A DNA stretch of 64,000 bases from assembly GCF_028867705.1 (NCBI RefSeq), contig NZ_CP066171.1, positions 124,001-188,000 on the forward strand, in the 5' to 3' direction. Each line of letters begins with the position of its first letter. Positions within the stretch are counted from its first letter, which is position 1. Source of the DNA: Thermoleophilum album (lineage in GTDB: Bacteria > Actinomycetota > Thermoleophilia > Solirubrobacterales > Thermoleophilaceae). Positions 54,944-63,695 of this stretch are shown here, piece after piece. Made by a program: the position numbers and the translations under genes. The notes beneath the pieces are model-generated. The model had not been told where the DNA came from. It saw only the letters and a list, made by a program, of their open reading frames with translations, and made no database searches.

Positions 54944-55609
54944 ATGTCCCCCACTTTCGAGAGCTATCGCAACTTCGGGTCACGGTATCGGCGGGTAGGC
55001 GCGGCGGCGCTCGTAGCTGCTGTCGGCCTCGCGGTCGGCGTAAGCGTTTTCGGTGGCGCTCGTAGCGTCGCCGCGGTCACGCACACCGTCACGGTCGGCG
55101 ACGACTACTTCCGGCCCGCCGAGCTGCGCGTCGATCCGGGCGACACCGTCGAGTGGCGGTGGAGCGGCAGCAGTCCGCACAACGTCGCTAGCGAGGAGCT
55201 CGCTCCCGAGCGCTTCCGCTCGCGCATCTTCACCAGCGGCGTCTTCCGCCGTACTTTTACGAAACCGGGCGTTTACCGCTACATCTGCGAAGTGCATCCG
55301 CGGACGATGCGCGCACGGGTCGTGGTCGGCGATGCCACCGCCGACCGCAGCGCGCCGAAAATCACGCGGCTTGCCGTAAGCGGCGGTCGCCGTCAGGCCG
55401 TCGTCGCCTTCAACGTGTCCGAGAGCGCGCGCGTGAAGGTTGCCTTGAGCGGCCCCAGCGCACGCTCGGTGATCGCCACGGTGTCGTCGCGTCGCGCGCG
55501 CTTCAAGTTCGCCCGTTTGCGCGCGGGGCGCTACCAGGCCACGATCATCGCCCAGGACTTCGCTGGCAACCGGCGCACCGTCAAGAGCAAACGATTCAAG
55601 GTCCGCTAG
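54944..55609 (+). CDS. Secreted blue-copper (plastocyanin/azurin-like) protein
   Basis: This 221-residue protein has one N-terminal signal/anchor helix and a cupredoxin domain at about 40-135. It carries a complete type 1 copper ligand set: His in SSPHNVAS, then Cys, His and Met in YICEVHPRTM. A C-terminal beta domain (SAPKITRLAVSGGRRQ onward) looks Ig-like. ATG 54944 is used; ATG 54929 would add five residues. It probably carries electrons outside the cytoplasm. Confidence 0.8.
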   Translation: MSPTFESYRNFGSRYRRVGAAALVAAVGLAVGVSVFGGARSVAAVTHTVTVGDDYFRPAELRVDPGDTVEWRWSGSSPHNVASEELAPERFRSRIFTSGVFRRTFTKPGVYRYICEVHPRTMRARVVVGDATADRSAPKITRLAVSGGRRQAVVAFNVSESARVKVALSGPSARSVIATVSSRRARFKFARLRAGRYQATIIAQDFAGNRRTVKSKRFKVR

Positions 55610-55687
55610 CGGATCGACGAGGGGCCGGAGCGCCGCACCTCGCACGTCGGTCGCGACAGCGGCCGAGCCGGCCTCGACCGGACATGC

Positions 55688-56155
55688 TCAAATCGCTGCG
55701 TCAGGTGTGCGTCCGTGGCGTTCGATCGCCTGGAGGTGATCGATGTTCTCGCGATCCGTCGGGTCGTCGCTCGGCGCAGTGGCGAGCCAGGCGTCGAGGA
55801 TCTCGCGCAGCGTCGCCTCGCTCGTAGTGCGCAGCGACAGGGCGAGCACGTTGGCGTCGTTCCACTTGCGCGCCCCGCGCGCCGTTTCCGCGTCCCAGCA
55901 GAGGGCGGCGCGGATACCCGGCACCTTGTTCGCGGCGATCGACGCTCCCGTTCCGGTCCAGCAGCACACAATGCCCTGATCGGCGCGGCCTTCCGCTACG
56001 TCCCGCGCGACGCGCTCGCTTGCAAAAGCCCAGTCCGGACGCTCGCGCTCGTTCAGCGCCCCGTGCACGACCACTTCGTGGCCGCGCGCGCGCAGCTCCC
56101 CTTCGAGGAGCTCGGCGATTCCCGTCCGTTCGTCTGCCGAGATCGAGAAGCGCAC
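55688..56155 (-). CDS. rpiB: Ribose-5-phosphate isomerase B family protein
   Basis: This 155-residue RpiB/LacAB-fold protein has the active-site region GIVCCWTGTGASIAANKVPGI, spread over catalytic Cys and anion loop, and KWNDANVLALS. GTG 56155 is chosen from the first strand VRFSISADE. The usual D-H-A-G after the first strand is DERTG here, so substrate detail may differ. With the nearby Rpe it would interconvert pentose phosphates. Confidence 0.85.
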   Translation of the reverse strand: MRFSISADERTGIAELLEGELRARGHEVVVHGALNERERPDWAFASERVARDVAEGRADQGIVCCWTGTGASIAANKVPGIRAALCWDAETARGARKWNDANVLALSLRTTSEATLREILDAWLATAPSDDPTDRENIDHLQAIERHGRTPDAAI

Positions 56156-56253
56156 GGCGGCGATGGTAGCCCGCTGTTCGCCCCCAGGTTTGGTCGCGGG
56201 GTCGTCGGCGTGTGATCGCGAAGCTCCCGCACCGTATCCTTCGCGGTCCGACC

Positions 56254-56766
56254 GTGAGCCAGCGCAAGGAACAAGCAACGGAGCCCGCCGGCGACACCGG
56301 CAGAGCGCCCGCTGTCGGCGATCCCGCACCCGACTTCGAGCTCCGCGACCAGAACGACCGTCCGGTGCGCCTGTCCGACTTTCGCGGCAAGCGGGTCGTC
56401 CTCTACTTCTACCCGCGTGCTCACACGCCCGGCTGCACCACCCAGGCGTGCGGGATCCGCGACCACTATGACCGCTACCGGCAGCTAGGCGTGGAAGTGT
56501 TGGGTGTTTCTCCCGACACGCCCAAGCGCTTGGCGAGTTTCGCGGCGAAACATTCGCTGCCCTTCACGCTGCTCGCCGACCCCGACCACGTGGCTGCCGA
56601 GGCGTACGGGGTTTGGGTCGAGAAGCGGATGTACGGACGCGCCGTGCACGGCGTCGAGCGCTCGACGTTCGTGATCGCTCCCGACGGGCGCATCGAGCGC
56701 GTTTTCCGGCGGGTGCGCCCGGCCGACCACGACCGCCTGCTGCTCGAGCACCTGGGGGCCGGTTGA
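56254..56766 (+). CDS. bcp: Thioredoxin-dependent peroxiredoxin Bcp
   Basis: This 170-residue atypical 2-Cys peroxiredoxin has peroxidatic Cys in AHTPGCT and resolving Cys five residues later (CTTQAC), the alpha-helix-linked BCP type. GDPAPDFELRDQN begins the fold, and LLADPDHVAAEAYGVW and RSTFVIAPDG follow. GTG 56254 is preferred over GTG 56212, which adds 14 residues. Confidence 0.92.
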   Translation: MSQRKEQATEPAGDTGRAPAVGDPAPDFELRDQNDRPVRLSDFRGKRVVLYFYPRAHTPGCTTQACGIRDHYDRYRQLGVEVLGVSPDTPKRLASFAAKHSLPFTLLADPDHVAAEAYGVWVEKRMYGRAVHGVERSTFVIAPDGRIERVFRRVRPADHDRLLLEHLGAG

Positions 56767-56779
56767 GCGCCGGCGCGAC

Positions 56780-57820
56780 GTGGCGGTCGTCGCCGTAGGG
56801 GAATCGTTCCAGCGCTTCTTCGACGCGCTCGCTCAGTTTTTCGGGCGCCTGGCCAGCGTCGACCTCGTCGCTCTCGCGATAGCGCTGGTGTCCTTCACCG
56901 TCTACCTCAGTCTGCGCGCGCGGGCGTCGTACAACGTGCTCACCTATGCGTACCCCCGCGCGCAGGTGCGCTATCGCGATGTTTGGGGGGCGTACTTCGC
57001 TGGCTACGGCTTCAACGCTGTTTTCCCCGCGCGCGGCGGCGACATCGTGCGTCTGTTCCTGACCAAGGTCGCGGTCCCGGGCGCGAGCTACCCGACGGTC
57101 GCGGCGAGCTTCCTCGTCGAGGCGGTGTTCGACGTGACCGTGGGTGGGATGGTGCTGCTGTTCGCCTTCAGCCAAGGTGTTTTTCCGCGCCCGCCCGAGT
57201 TCGCCCGGCTCGATGCCTTCGACCTCTCGTGGCTCGCGGCGCACCCGCAAGCCGCGCTGCTTTTGATCACGCTCGTCGCCGTCGCGGCGCTCGCCGCCAT
57301 CGCGGTGCTGTCGAGCCGTGTGGCGCACTTCTGGGGCGACGTCATGCGCGGTCTGTCGATCCTGCGCGACCGCCGCGCTTTCTTGAGTCGCGTCTATGCG
57401 TGGCAAGCAGCAGGGTGGCTTTTTCGCTTCGCCGCCTTCTGGTTTTTGCTCGAGGCGTTCGGTATCGGTGGCTCGGTTCGCAACGTTCTGCTCGTTCTCG
57501 GTGTCAACGCTGTCGCAGCGGTGGTGCCGTTCACCCCGCAGGGGGCGGGGGTCCAGCAGGCACTGCTCGTGACGGTGTTCGCAGGGACTGCCTCCGGAGC
57601 GGAGGTCGCCGCCTACTCGGTCGGTCAGCAGCTCGCGATCGCCGCCCTCACGTTCCTGCTCGGGCTCGTCGCGATCGTGCGCGTTTTCGGCTTCCGCAGC
57701 TTTCGCGACGTAGTCGAACGGGGACGTGCCGATCGTGCGGCGGCGCGCAGCGTCGGTCGGCCGTCCGCTCCGGCCGACCCCCCGCACGGTACGGGTCCGT
57801 CGACCGGCGAGAACCGCTAG
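56780..57820 (+). CDS. Flippase-like membrane protein (LPG synthase TM / UPF0104 family)
   Basis: This 346-residue protein has about eight hydrophobic helices and the family motifs AGYGFNAVFPARGGDIVRLFL and VVPFTPQGAGVQQALL. These are typical of lysylphosphatidylglycerol-synthase transmembrane-like (YbhN) proteins. No aminoacyl-transfer domain is attached. It starts 13 bp after bcp. The C-terminal 30 residues are Pro/Arg/Ala-rich. Confidence 0.82.
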   Translation: MAVVAVGESFQRFFDALAQFFGRLASVDLVALAIALVSFTVYLSLRARASYNVLTYAYPRAQVRYRDVWGAYFAGYGFNAVFPARGGDIVRLFLTKVAVPGASYPTVAASFLVEAVFDVTVGGMVLLFAFSQGVFPRPPEFARLDAFDLSWLAAHPQAALLLITLVAVAALAAIAVLSSRVAHFWGDVMRGLSILRDRRAFLSRVYAWQAAGWLFRFAAFWFLLEAFGIGGSVRNVLLVLGVNAVAAVVPFTPQGAGVQQALLVTVFAGTASGAEVAAYSVGQQLAIAALTFLLGLVAIVRVFGFRSFRDVVERGRADRAAARSVGRPSAPADPPHGTGPSTGENR

Positions 57821-57843
57821 TCGGATCGAAGCTCGTGGGTCGG

Positions 57844-58182
57844 TCAGCCGCTCAGCGAACCCCCGTGATCGCTATCGCCGACCTGGCGTTGCTGCTGCGC
57901 CCGCTGCTCTCGCTCGCGGCTCGGGACGCGCTCGCCGGCCTCGCCGGCGGCGCCCCCGTCGCGGTAGCTAAGCTCCGACCAATGGCGCCGCTCCTCGGCG
58001 GGCGAGCTGGTGGCATCCTCGCCGTTCTCGCCGCCGGCGTCGTCGGTTGCGTCGCGTGGAGGCGGCGCGTCGCTCGGTTCCACGGGCAGCGGATGGCCGC
58101 AAGCGGGGCATTCAGGGCGGCGCGGTCTCGCCGTTGCGCTGTAGATGCGCTCCCCGCACGCATCGCAGGTCCAGAAAGGCAT
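57844..58182 (-). CDS. Small zinc-ribbon protein
   Basis: This 112-residue protein has an N-terminal zinc ribbon with two knuckles, CDACGERI and CPACGHPL, then an acidic, low-complexity, Gln/Arg-ending tail. GGGAGGA lies 9 nt before ATG 58182. Similar rubredoxin-like ribbons occur as DNA/RNA- or protein-binding modules. The role is unknown. Confidence 0.7.
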   Translation of the reverse strand: MPFWTCDACGERIYSATARPRRPECPACGHPLPVEPSDAPPPRDATDDAGGENGEDATSSPAEERRHWSELSYRDGGAAGEAGERVPSREREQRAQQQRQVGDSDHGGSLSG

Positions 58183-58518
58183 GCAGTCAAGTCCTCCCTC
58201 AGGCGGGGTCGATCCCTAGCGAAGATCGCGTATCAGCAATCGTATGCGAAATCGCTGCGGGAGGCTTGTGTGGGTCGAAGGGTCGAGACGGCATCTTCTC
58301 GAGTTGAGAAACCGACCGCCCAAGGCGAAGTTGCTGGCCGTGCGGTCCGCTTTTTCTCCGGTTTACCCCGGAAACGGTTCGACAGTGCGCGATTCGCCCC
58401 CCTTCGCCGCAGGAGAATCGGCGGATGTCCGAACGCTGCGAGCTGCGGCCGAGCCCTATGTGTCGGTGGTGAACCGCGCCGACGAGACGTTCGAGACGCG
58501 CCGCGACAGTGAGCCGTT
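58183..58518. other. Gap with no supported gene
   Basis: This 336-bp stretch upstream of the zinc-ribbon gene is somewhat less GC-rich than its surroundings. It holds short frames without ribosome sites or protein-like composition. It presumably contains the zinc-ribbon promoter. Confidence 0.4.
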
Positions 58519-58794
58519 TCAGGTCCCGAACCCTTCGCGCGCTTCGCGCACAAGGATCACCGCTTCCGGGAACAAGCGACGGATAGCAGCGGCCAACTGC
58601 TCCGTCTGCTGTTCCGGCGTGCCCTGAACGTTGAGGCGCTGGACGGCAGCGACCGTCATCTCGACGGCGAGCCGGATTGCGTTGTCGGCCCAAGCGACCC
58701 GTTGGGCACCTTGCAGCTGTTCGGCGAACTCGGCCATGCGCCGCCTCAGCTCCTCGGGGTCGCCGAACAGTCCGAACGGATCCTCGCTCGCCAT
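58519..58794 (-). CDS. Small conserved-looking helical protein
   Basis: This 91-residue protein from ATG 58794 starts ASEDPFGLFGDPEELRRRM and continues with amphipathic helices (QRVAWADNAIRLAVEMTVAA). It is acidic and soluble. No family was recognised. It is divergent from the next small gene. Confidence 0.6.
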   Translation of the reverse strand: MASEDPFGLFGDPEELRRRMAEFAEQLQGAQRVAWADNAIRLAVEMTVAAVQRLNVQGTPEQQTEQLAAAIRRLFPEAVILVREAREGFGT

Positions 58795-58858
58795 ACAACC
58801 GATCCTAGGGGACGCTCGCCACTGCACACAGCGCGCTGTAGCCTGTGCGTCGCAAGCC

Positions 58859-59077
58859 GTGTACCTGACCCCCGAACAGCGCCGACGCCGCCAGCGCTTC
58901 GAGCAGCTGCTGCGCCTGGCAGCGCCGTTCCTCGACGCGCTGCTGTGGGTCGGCGACAAGGTCTCGCGGCTGTCGGAGCCGGAAGACGTCGAGTACTACC
59001 CGCCGCAGCCCCAAGACGACCCGAAAGTGACGCCGCTGCGGCCAAGGCGGCCGCGCAGCCGCACGAGACTGGCTTGA
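58859..59077 (+). CDS. Small charged protein
   Basis: This 72-residue protein from GTG 58859 begins VYLTPEQRRRRQRFEQLLRLA, has a short hydrophobic helix (APFLDALLWVGDKVSRL) and a Pro/Arg-rich tail. Its stop overlaps the TTG start of the next gene (TTGA). Function unknown. Confidence 0.5.
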   Translation: MYLTPEQRRRRQRFEQLLRLAAPFLDALLWVGDKVSRLSEPEDVEYYPPQPQDDPKVTPLRPRRPRSRTRLA

Positions 59078-59820
59078 GCGAGACGCGCACCGACAGCCCC
59101 GAACAGCTCGCACGCGAGCGCCGCTACGCGCCCTACGCGGCGGCTGGGGCAGCGGCCGGCGCGATCGCGACGGTGGCAGCGATCGTGGCCGTCGCGAGTG
59201 CCGGTATCGGGCGCTCCACTGCCGAGCGTGCGCGCCTGCTCGACTACGACGCGGCGCGCGCCGAGCTCATGGTCTCGACGCTTTTTCAGGTGCTCGCGGT
59301 CGCCGGCACGGTTGCCGCGCTCGTCTACCTACTGGTGGCCGCCGCACGCCGCGTGCCCGGCGTTCCGCGCTGGACGCCGGTGCTCGTTCTCGCCGCCGGT
59401 CTGTTGCTCGCGGTCGGCACCGCCTGGCGGCAGCTCGACATCCTCGGCATCGCACACGACTTCGCGGCTGGCACACCGACGCGCGGCGCGGCGGGCGAGC
59501 GGCGCGCCGACGATCTAGTGGCCGACCTGCCGACGCTGCCGCTCGCCCTGGCCTTCGTCGGCACGCTGTTGATCGCGGCCTCGATCGTGTTTGCCAACGT
59601 CGTAGCGATGCGCGCGGGGCTCGTGTCGCGGTTCCTCGGGATCGTCGGGATCATCGTCGGGGTGCTGCACGTGCTGCCCTTAGCGGGCGGCCCCCAGATC
59701 TTGCAGGTGTTCTGGCTAGGAGCGCTGGCGTTGCTCTTCCTCGACCGCTGGCCGGGCGGGCGTGGCCCGGCGTGGTCTAGCGGCCAGGCGGAGCCGTGGC
59801 CCGTTCCACAGCGGCGCTGA
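59074..59820 (+). CDS. Integral membrane protein, five to six helices
   Basis: This 248-residue protein from TTG 59074 has a soluble first 25 residues, then helices near YAAAGAAAGAIATVAAIVAV, LFQVLAVAGTVAALVYLLV, WTPVLVLAAGLLLAVG, LALAFVGTLLIAASIVFANV and GIVGIIVGVLHVLPL. The layout resembles DUF4386-like proteins, but I cannot assign a function. It overlaps the convergent rpe end by 44 bp. Confidence 0.65.
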   Translation: MSETRTDSPEQLARERRYAPYAAAGAAAGAIATVAAIVAVASAGIGRSTAERARLLDYDAARAELMVSTLFQVLAVAGTVAALVYLLVAAARRVPGVPRWTPVLVLAAGLLLAVGTAWRQLDILGIAHDFAAGTPTRGAAGERRADDLVADLPTLPLALAFVGTLLIAASIVFANVVAMRAGLVSRFLGIVGIIVGVLHVLPLAGGPQILQVFWLGALALLFLDRWPGGRGPAWSSGQAEPWPVPQRR

Positions 59821-60523
59821 TCCGCCGCCAGGCTGCCACACGGTCACGCTCGCCGAAGATCGCCGAGGCCGCGACGAAGAGGGTGGCGCCCGCTTCGCGG
59901 CACTGTGCGCCGGTGGCGGCGTCGATACCACCGTCGACCTGGATCGGCACGCCATCCGGCACGAGCTCGCGCAGGCGCGCGATCTTGGCGAGCATCGCCG
60001 CGATGAAGCGCTGGCCCGACCAGCCCGGGTTCACCGTCATGCAGAGCACGTGCTCGCACTCCTCGACCAGGTCGCGCACCGCCTCTGCCGGGGTTCCCGG
60101 GTTGAGCGCGATGCCCGCCCGCAGACCGAGCCGGCGCGCCTCCCTGAGCGCGTAATGGGGGTGGGGCGTGGACTCGATGTGCAGCGTCACCGCGTCGGCC
60201 CCGGCACGCGCGAACGCCTCGAGCTGACGTTCGGGGCGTTCGACCATCAAGTGCACGTCGAGGCAAGCACCGTGCCTGTGCACGGGCGCGGCGAGGTGTT
60301 CGACCACCACCGGCCCGATCGTGATCGGCGGGACGAAGTGGCCGTCCATGACGTCGATGTGGACGACCCGCACGCCGGCGTCGAGCAGCGGCGAGAGTTC
60401 GTCGCCGAGGCGGGCGAAATCGGCCGACAGGATCGAGGGCGCGACCGCGACCGCGTCCATCGCGCTCGCGCGCGACGCTGGCACGGTATCGGCGCCGGCG
60501 CGAGCACCCGGGACGGACGCCAT
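59777..60523 (-). CDS. rpe: Ribulose-phosphate 3-epimerase
   Basis: This 248-residue TIM-barrel epimerase has APSILSADFARLGDEL, HIDVMDGHFVPPITIG, HLMVERPE, MTVNPGWSGQRF and VDGGID, the full Rpe signature set. ATG 60523 has AGGGAGAG 8 nt upstream; ATG 60460 lies just before the conserved strand and is an alternative. Confidence 0.94.
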   Translation of the reverse strand: MASVPGARAGADTVPASRASAMDAVAVAPSILSADFARLGDELSPLLDAGVRVVHIDVMDGHFVPPITIGPVVVEHLAAPVHRHGACLDVHLMVERPERQLEAFARAGADAVTLHIESTPHPHYALREARRLGLRAGIALNPGTPAEAVRDLVEECEHVLCMTVNPGWSGQRFIAAMLAKIARLRELVPDGVPIQVDGGIDAATGAQCREAGATLFVAASAIFGERDRVAAWRRISAAVERATAPPGR

Positions 60524-60676
60524 GCGCGAGTTCTCTCCCTCTCCTCGATCAGTCGGTGAAGCGGCGCTCACGGTGCTGCGACGCTACCGCACGCGCCCGC
60601 CGCGGCGCGTGCCGAACCGCTAGGGCAAAGCAGCACACGCTCTGAAGCAAGCGCTGAAGCGAGCTCTGAAACGCAA

Positions 60677-60706
60677 ACGGGGCCGTGCTTGCCTGCACGG
60701 CCCCGT
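60677..60706 (-). terminator. Hairpin terminator after the RTX-repeat gene
   Basis: A 12-bp perfect stem (ACGGGGCCGTGC and complement) with a 6-nt loop is followed on the minus strand by TTTGCGTTT. It lies 80 bp beyond the RTX gene stop and before rpe. Confidence 0.65.
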
Positions 60707-60785
60707 GCGTGAACCTCTCGTGGTGCGCGGCGGCGGCTGTGCTGCGCGTCGGCTACCGCGTCGGCGTGACGAAAGAAACTGCCAG

Positions 60786-61616
60786 CTACGACTTGTCCTC
60801 GGGCTGGCGCTCCTCCTGTTGCTCGCTGCGGTCGCTCGTCTTGCGCGCGTCGCGCCGGCTCACGACCTCGCACGATCCCGTCGGATCGTTCGCCGTGGCG
60901 TCGACGATCACGTCGAACTGGTCGGCGAACACGCGGTCGTAGCCGGGCCCGCAGGAGATCTTGTCGGCCTCGCCGTCGCGCACGCGGAAGGTGTCGTTGC
61001 CCTCGCCGCCGGTGAGTTCGTCGCCGTCGGGATCGCCCAGCGCCGAAACGTCGACCCGCGCCAGCGCCCAGAGCGTGTCGTTGCCGGGACCGCCGAACGA
61101 GCGGTCGCGCCCCTGGTTGGCGAAGATCACGTCGTTACCGGCGCCGCCGTACTGCGTGTCGTCGCCCTTGCCGCCCGACAAGATGTCGCGGCTGGCACCG
61201 CCGTGGATCTCGTCGTTGCCCGACCCGCCGTGGAGGCGATCGCCGCGGCGGAGTGCCACCCGGCGGGCGACGCGGCGAGCGACACGACTGGCGACGCGCT
61301 GCGCCTGTGCCGAGCTCGTCCGGAAGTCGCCGAAGATGCGGTCGTTACCGGGGCCGCCGAAGATCCCGTCGCGACCGCGACCGCCGACCAGCAGGTCGTT
61401 GCCCGACCCGCCGAGGACGCGGTCGTTGCCAGCGTGGGCGTAGACGTTGTCGTCGCCGCCGCGCGCGCTGATGCGATCGGCGCGCGCGGTGCCGGTGAGG
61501 GTGTCGGCGTCGTTCGTGCCGACGATCTTGGCCGCCAACGCCGCCGCGGCCGGCAGTGCCAGCGCAGCGAGGGCGACCGAGAGCGCGAGCACGAGCGCCT
61601 TGCTACGGTGCTGCAC
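60786..61616 (-). CDS. Secreted RTX-type calcium-binding repeat protein
   Basis: This 276-residue protein has a signal peptide (about 1-29) followed by many glycine-rich nonapeptides of the GGxGxDxhx type, for example GGSGNDLLVGGRGRDGIFGG and GGAGNDVIF. These form calcium-bound beta-rolls. The repeats are interrupted by a basic segment (VASRVARRVARRVALRRG) near residue 108. A polar tail with two Cys (SCGPG, GSCEVV) follows. It lacks the C-terminal type I secretion signal seen in long RTX toxins and is probably Sec-exported. Confidence 0.82.
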   Translation of the reverse strand: MQHRSKALVLALSVALAALALPAAAALAAKIVGTNDADTLTGTARADRISARGGDDNVYAHAGNDRVLGGSGNDLLVGGRGRDGIFGGPGNDRIFGDFRTSSAQAQRVASRVARRVARRVALRRGDRLHGGSGNDEIHGGASRDILSGGKGDDTQYGGAGNDVIFANQGRDRSFGGPGNDTLWALARVDVSALGDPDGDELTGGEGNDTFRVRDGEADKISCGPGYDRVFADQFDVIVDATANDPTGSCEVVSRRDARKTSDRSEQQEERQPEDKS

Positions 61617-61659
61617 GGGGCATCCTCCTGTTGGTTCGCTTTCGAGCGGGGGATGCCCC

Positions 61660-63306
61660 TTACAACAAGCCGGGCGCGCGGGAGTTGCGTTCGTTGCGGA
61701 TCTCCGCCAAGAGCCGCTCGAGGCGCGGCTCGGTGGTGCGGTCGGCGTGGTCGAACAGAGCGGCGATCGCCGGGTGAACGCGGGCGATTTCGTCCAACAT
61801 CGCCAGCGCCACCGCGCGGTAGGACGGGTGGCCTTCGCGGCCTGAGCGCAACTCGACCAGGTGGAGCGCCTCGCGGGCGTTGAGGTCGAGCACGTAGCGG
61901 ATGCGAAAAGCGAGACAGAGCGCGTAGGGAGCGAGCTCCGGCAGTTCGAGCTCGTGGGCGATCCGCTCCCACTCGCGCTGCGAGGTAGCGAACGCTTCGC
62001 GAAAGAGGTCGGCGATGCCCGCAGCCTGCGCCTCGGCCGGAAGCTCGGCCCCCAGCTGCGGGGTGAGTGCCTGCCACTGCGAGGTCAGCATTCGGTGGCG
62101 CTGCAGATCACGGAACGCGCCGTAGTCGGAGACGATCTCGAAGCGGTAGGAGATCGCCTCGAGTCCGCGCCCCGGGCGGTGACGGCGGTTGCGGCGCTCG
62201 CCCGCAAGCTCGCGCAAGAGCGCGGCGCGTTCAGCGCTAGAGAGCGCCCGAACCGTGGCGAGAAGCTCCTCTTCGCTAGCCGCTGACGCTTCGTAGAGAA
62301 GCGCGGCGAGAGCCTCCTCCTCGCTGCCACGCACACGCACTAGGCGCACGCTCGCGCCCCCGCCGACCGCCACCTCGCCGGCATCGGCGATACCGAGACG
62401 GTGTGCCGCCTGTCGTGCCCGCTCGCGCAGGCCGCGGAGGTAGTCGATCCAGACGCCGCCGCGATCGGGCCGGCGCACGCGCTGAACGAAGCTCGGGATC
62501 ACCTTCTCGAGCTCGGCGAGCAGCAGCTCGCCCACTTGCTGCGCCTCGGGGAGCGGGCTCGCAAACAAGCGCAACAAGAGCTGCTCGTAAGCCTGACCCG
62601 AAGCGAAGATGCCGACGTGCGAGAGCGACGCCACCGGCAAGATTCCGCGGACGAGGTCGAGCGCCTTGGCGCGCAGCGCGCGGCGCCAAGCTGTGGTGGA
62701 CTCGTTATCGGCGCGCGGGAAGTGCTCCTCGGCCCACGCCTCGGCGCGCCGCAGTGCCTCGCTGTAGAGCTCGAACAGGCGATCGAGCGCACGCTCGTAG
62801 CCCTCACCGAGCTCGGCGCAGCGCCAGTAGCGGTAGCGCCCGTCGGGCATCGGTCGGTCGTAGGGGATGTAGCGCGTCGACTGCTCGAGATAGGCGGCGA
62901 GCCGCCCGCGCTCGAGCACCTTCGTCAGCGCGTTCGACACCCACTCGCAAGCCACATGGGCACCGCCCAGCTGCGCGACCGAGTCGTCGCCGAAGCCCAG
63001 GAAGACGCGCTCGTACAGTTTGCGTGCGCGCTCGCCCTCGCCGGTCGCAAGCACGGCGCGCGCCGCAGCGGGATCGACGTCTTCAGCGAACTCTTCGAGG
63101 AACAGCCGCCGCAGCGTGCCCGGGTAGCGCGAGTAGCGCGCGAACAGCGCGCCCTTGACCGTCTCGGGCAGGTTTCTGAGCGCGAACACGGGCCGGTCGA
63201 GGTTGGTGAAGAACGGTTCGAGCAGCTCGCGCTCGCCCGGGGTGAAGCTCTCGACCGGTGGCGAGAACGCCAAGACCGCTGACGGTGCTGTTGCTCCGGT
63301 CGACAT
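61660..63306 (-). CDS. thyX: Large tandem ThyX-type flavin-dependent thymidylate synthase
   Basis: This 548-residue protein has two ThyX-like halves. The first has WVSNALTKVLERGRLAAYLE followed by QSTRYIPYD; the second has RFEIVSDYGAFRDLQRHRML and LDLNAREALHLVELRSGREG. Typical ThyX is about 220-250 residues, so this is a fused pseudo-dimer. The first copy of the RHRx7S motif reads RGRx7S and the second RHRx7A. ATG 63306 fits the start of similarity; open frame upstream is not ThyX-like. Confidence 0.82.
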   Translation of the reverse strand: MSTGATAPSAVLAFSPPVESFTPGERELLEPFFTNLDRPVFALRNLPETVKGALFARYSRYPGTLRRLFLEEFAEDVDPAAARAVLATGEGERARKLYERVFLGFGDDSVAQLGGAHVACEWVSNALTKVLERGRLAAYLEQSTRYIPYDRPMPDGRYRYWRCAELGEGYERALDRLFELYSEALRRAEAWAEEHFPRADNESTTAWRRALRAKALDLVRGILPVASLSHVGIFASGQAYEQLLLRLFASPLPEAQQVGELLLAELEKVIPSFVQRVRRPDRGGVWIDYLRGLRERARQAAHRLGIADAGEVAVGGGASVRLVRVRGSEEEALAALLYEASAASEEELLATVRALSSAERAALLRELAGERRNRRHRPGRGLEAISYRFEIVSDYGAFRDLQRHRMLTSQWQALTPQLGAELPAEAQAAGIADLFREAFATSQREWERIAHELELPELAPYALCLAFRIRYVLDLNAREALHLVELRSGREGHPSYRAVALAMLDEIARVHPAIAALFDHADRTTEPRLERLLAEIRNERNSRAPGLL

Positions 63307-63695
63307 CGAGAGGTCGAACGTAACAGACGCGGCGGGTCGCCCCCGCTCAGCACCAGGAGACGAAACGCACCAGCCGGCCGCGCCAGCAGTGGGTGTGACA
63401 AACGCTACGAACGCTGCGAACCTTCTCGCAAGACGGCTGGCGCCTGGCCGGTGTCCGGCCGATATTTCGAGGAGGGAGGAGCGAACGAGGAGCAAATCTG
63501 TCGTGACCGGACGGGCGGGGTGACCGGACGGATGGGTAACTGAAACGAGGGAGGTGGCGGCCGCAGGCCGTCCGTAGGTGACCGGGGCGGTCGGGCGCTG
63601 GCGGGGACGCCGCCCGGAGGGAACAACGGGTGCGTCGATCGAAGAGCGGCTTCGACGGTGGGCGTGAGCTGGCCCTTGGCTGGCGAGGAGGGGCC
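63307..63695. other. Divergent intergenic region
   Basis: This 389-bp region between thyX (-) and the membrane-protein gene (+) holds no supported gene. GTGACCGGACGG occurs at about 63502-63513 and is repeated about 19 bp downstream (63521-63532), with a further GTGACCGGGGCGG near 63577. These could be operator repeats. Confidence 0.4.
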
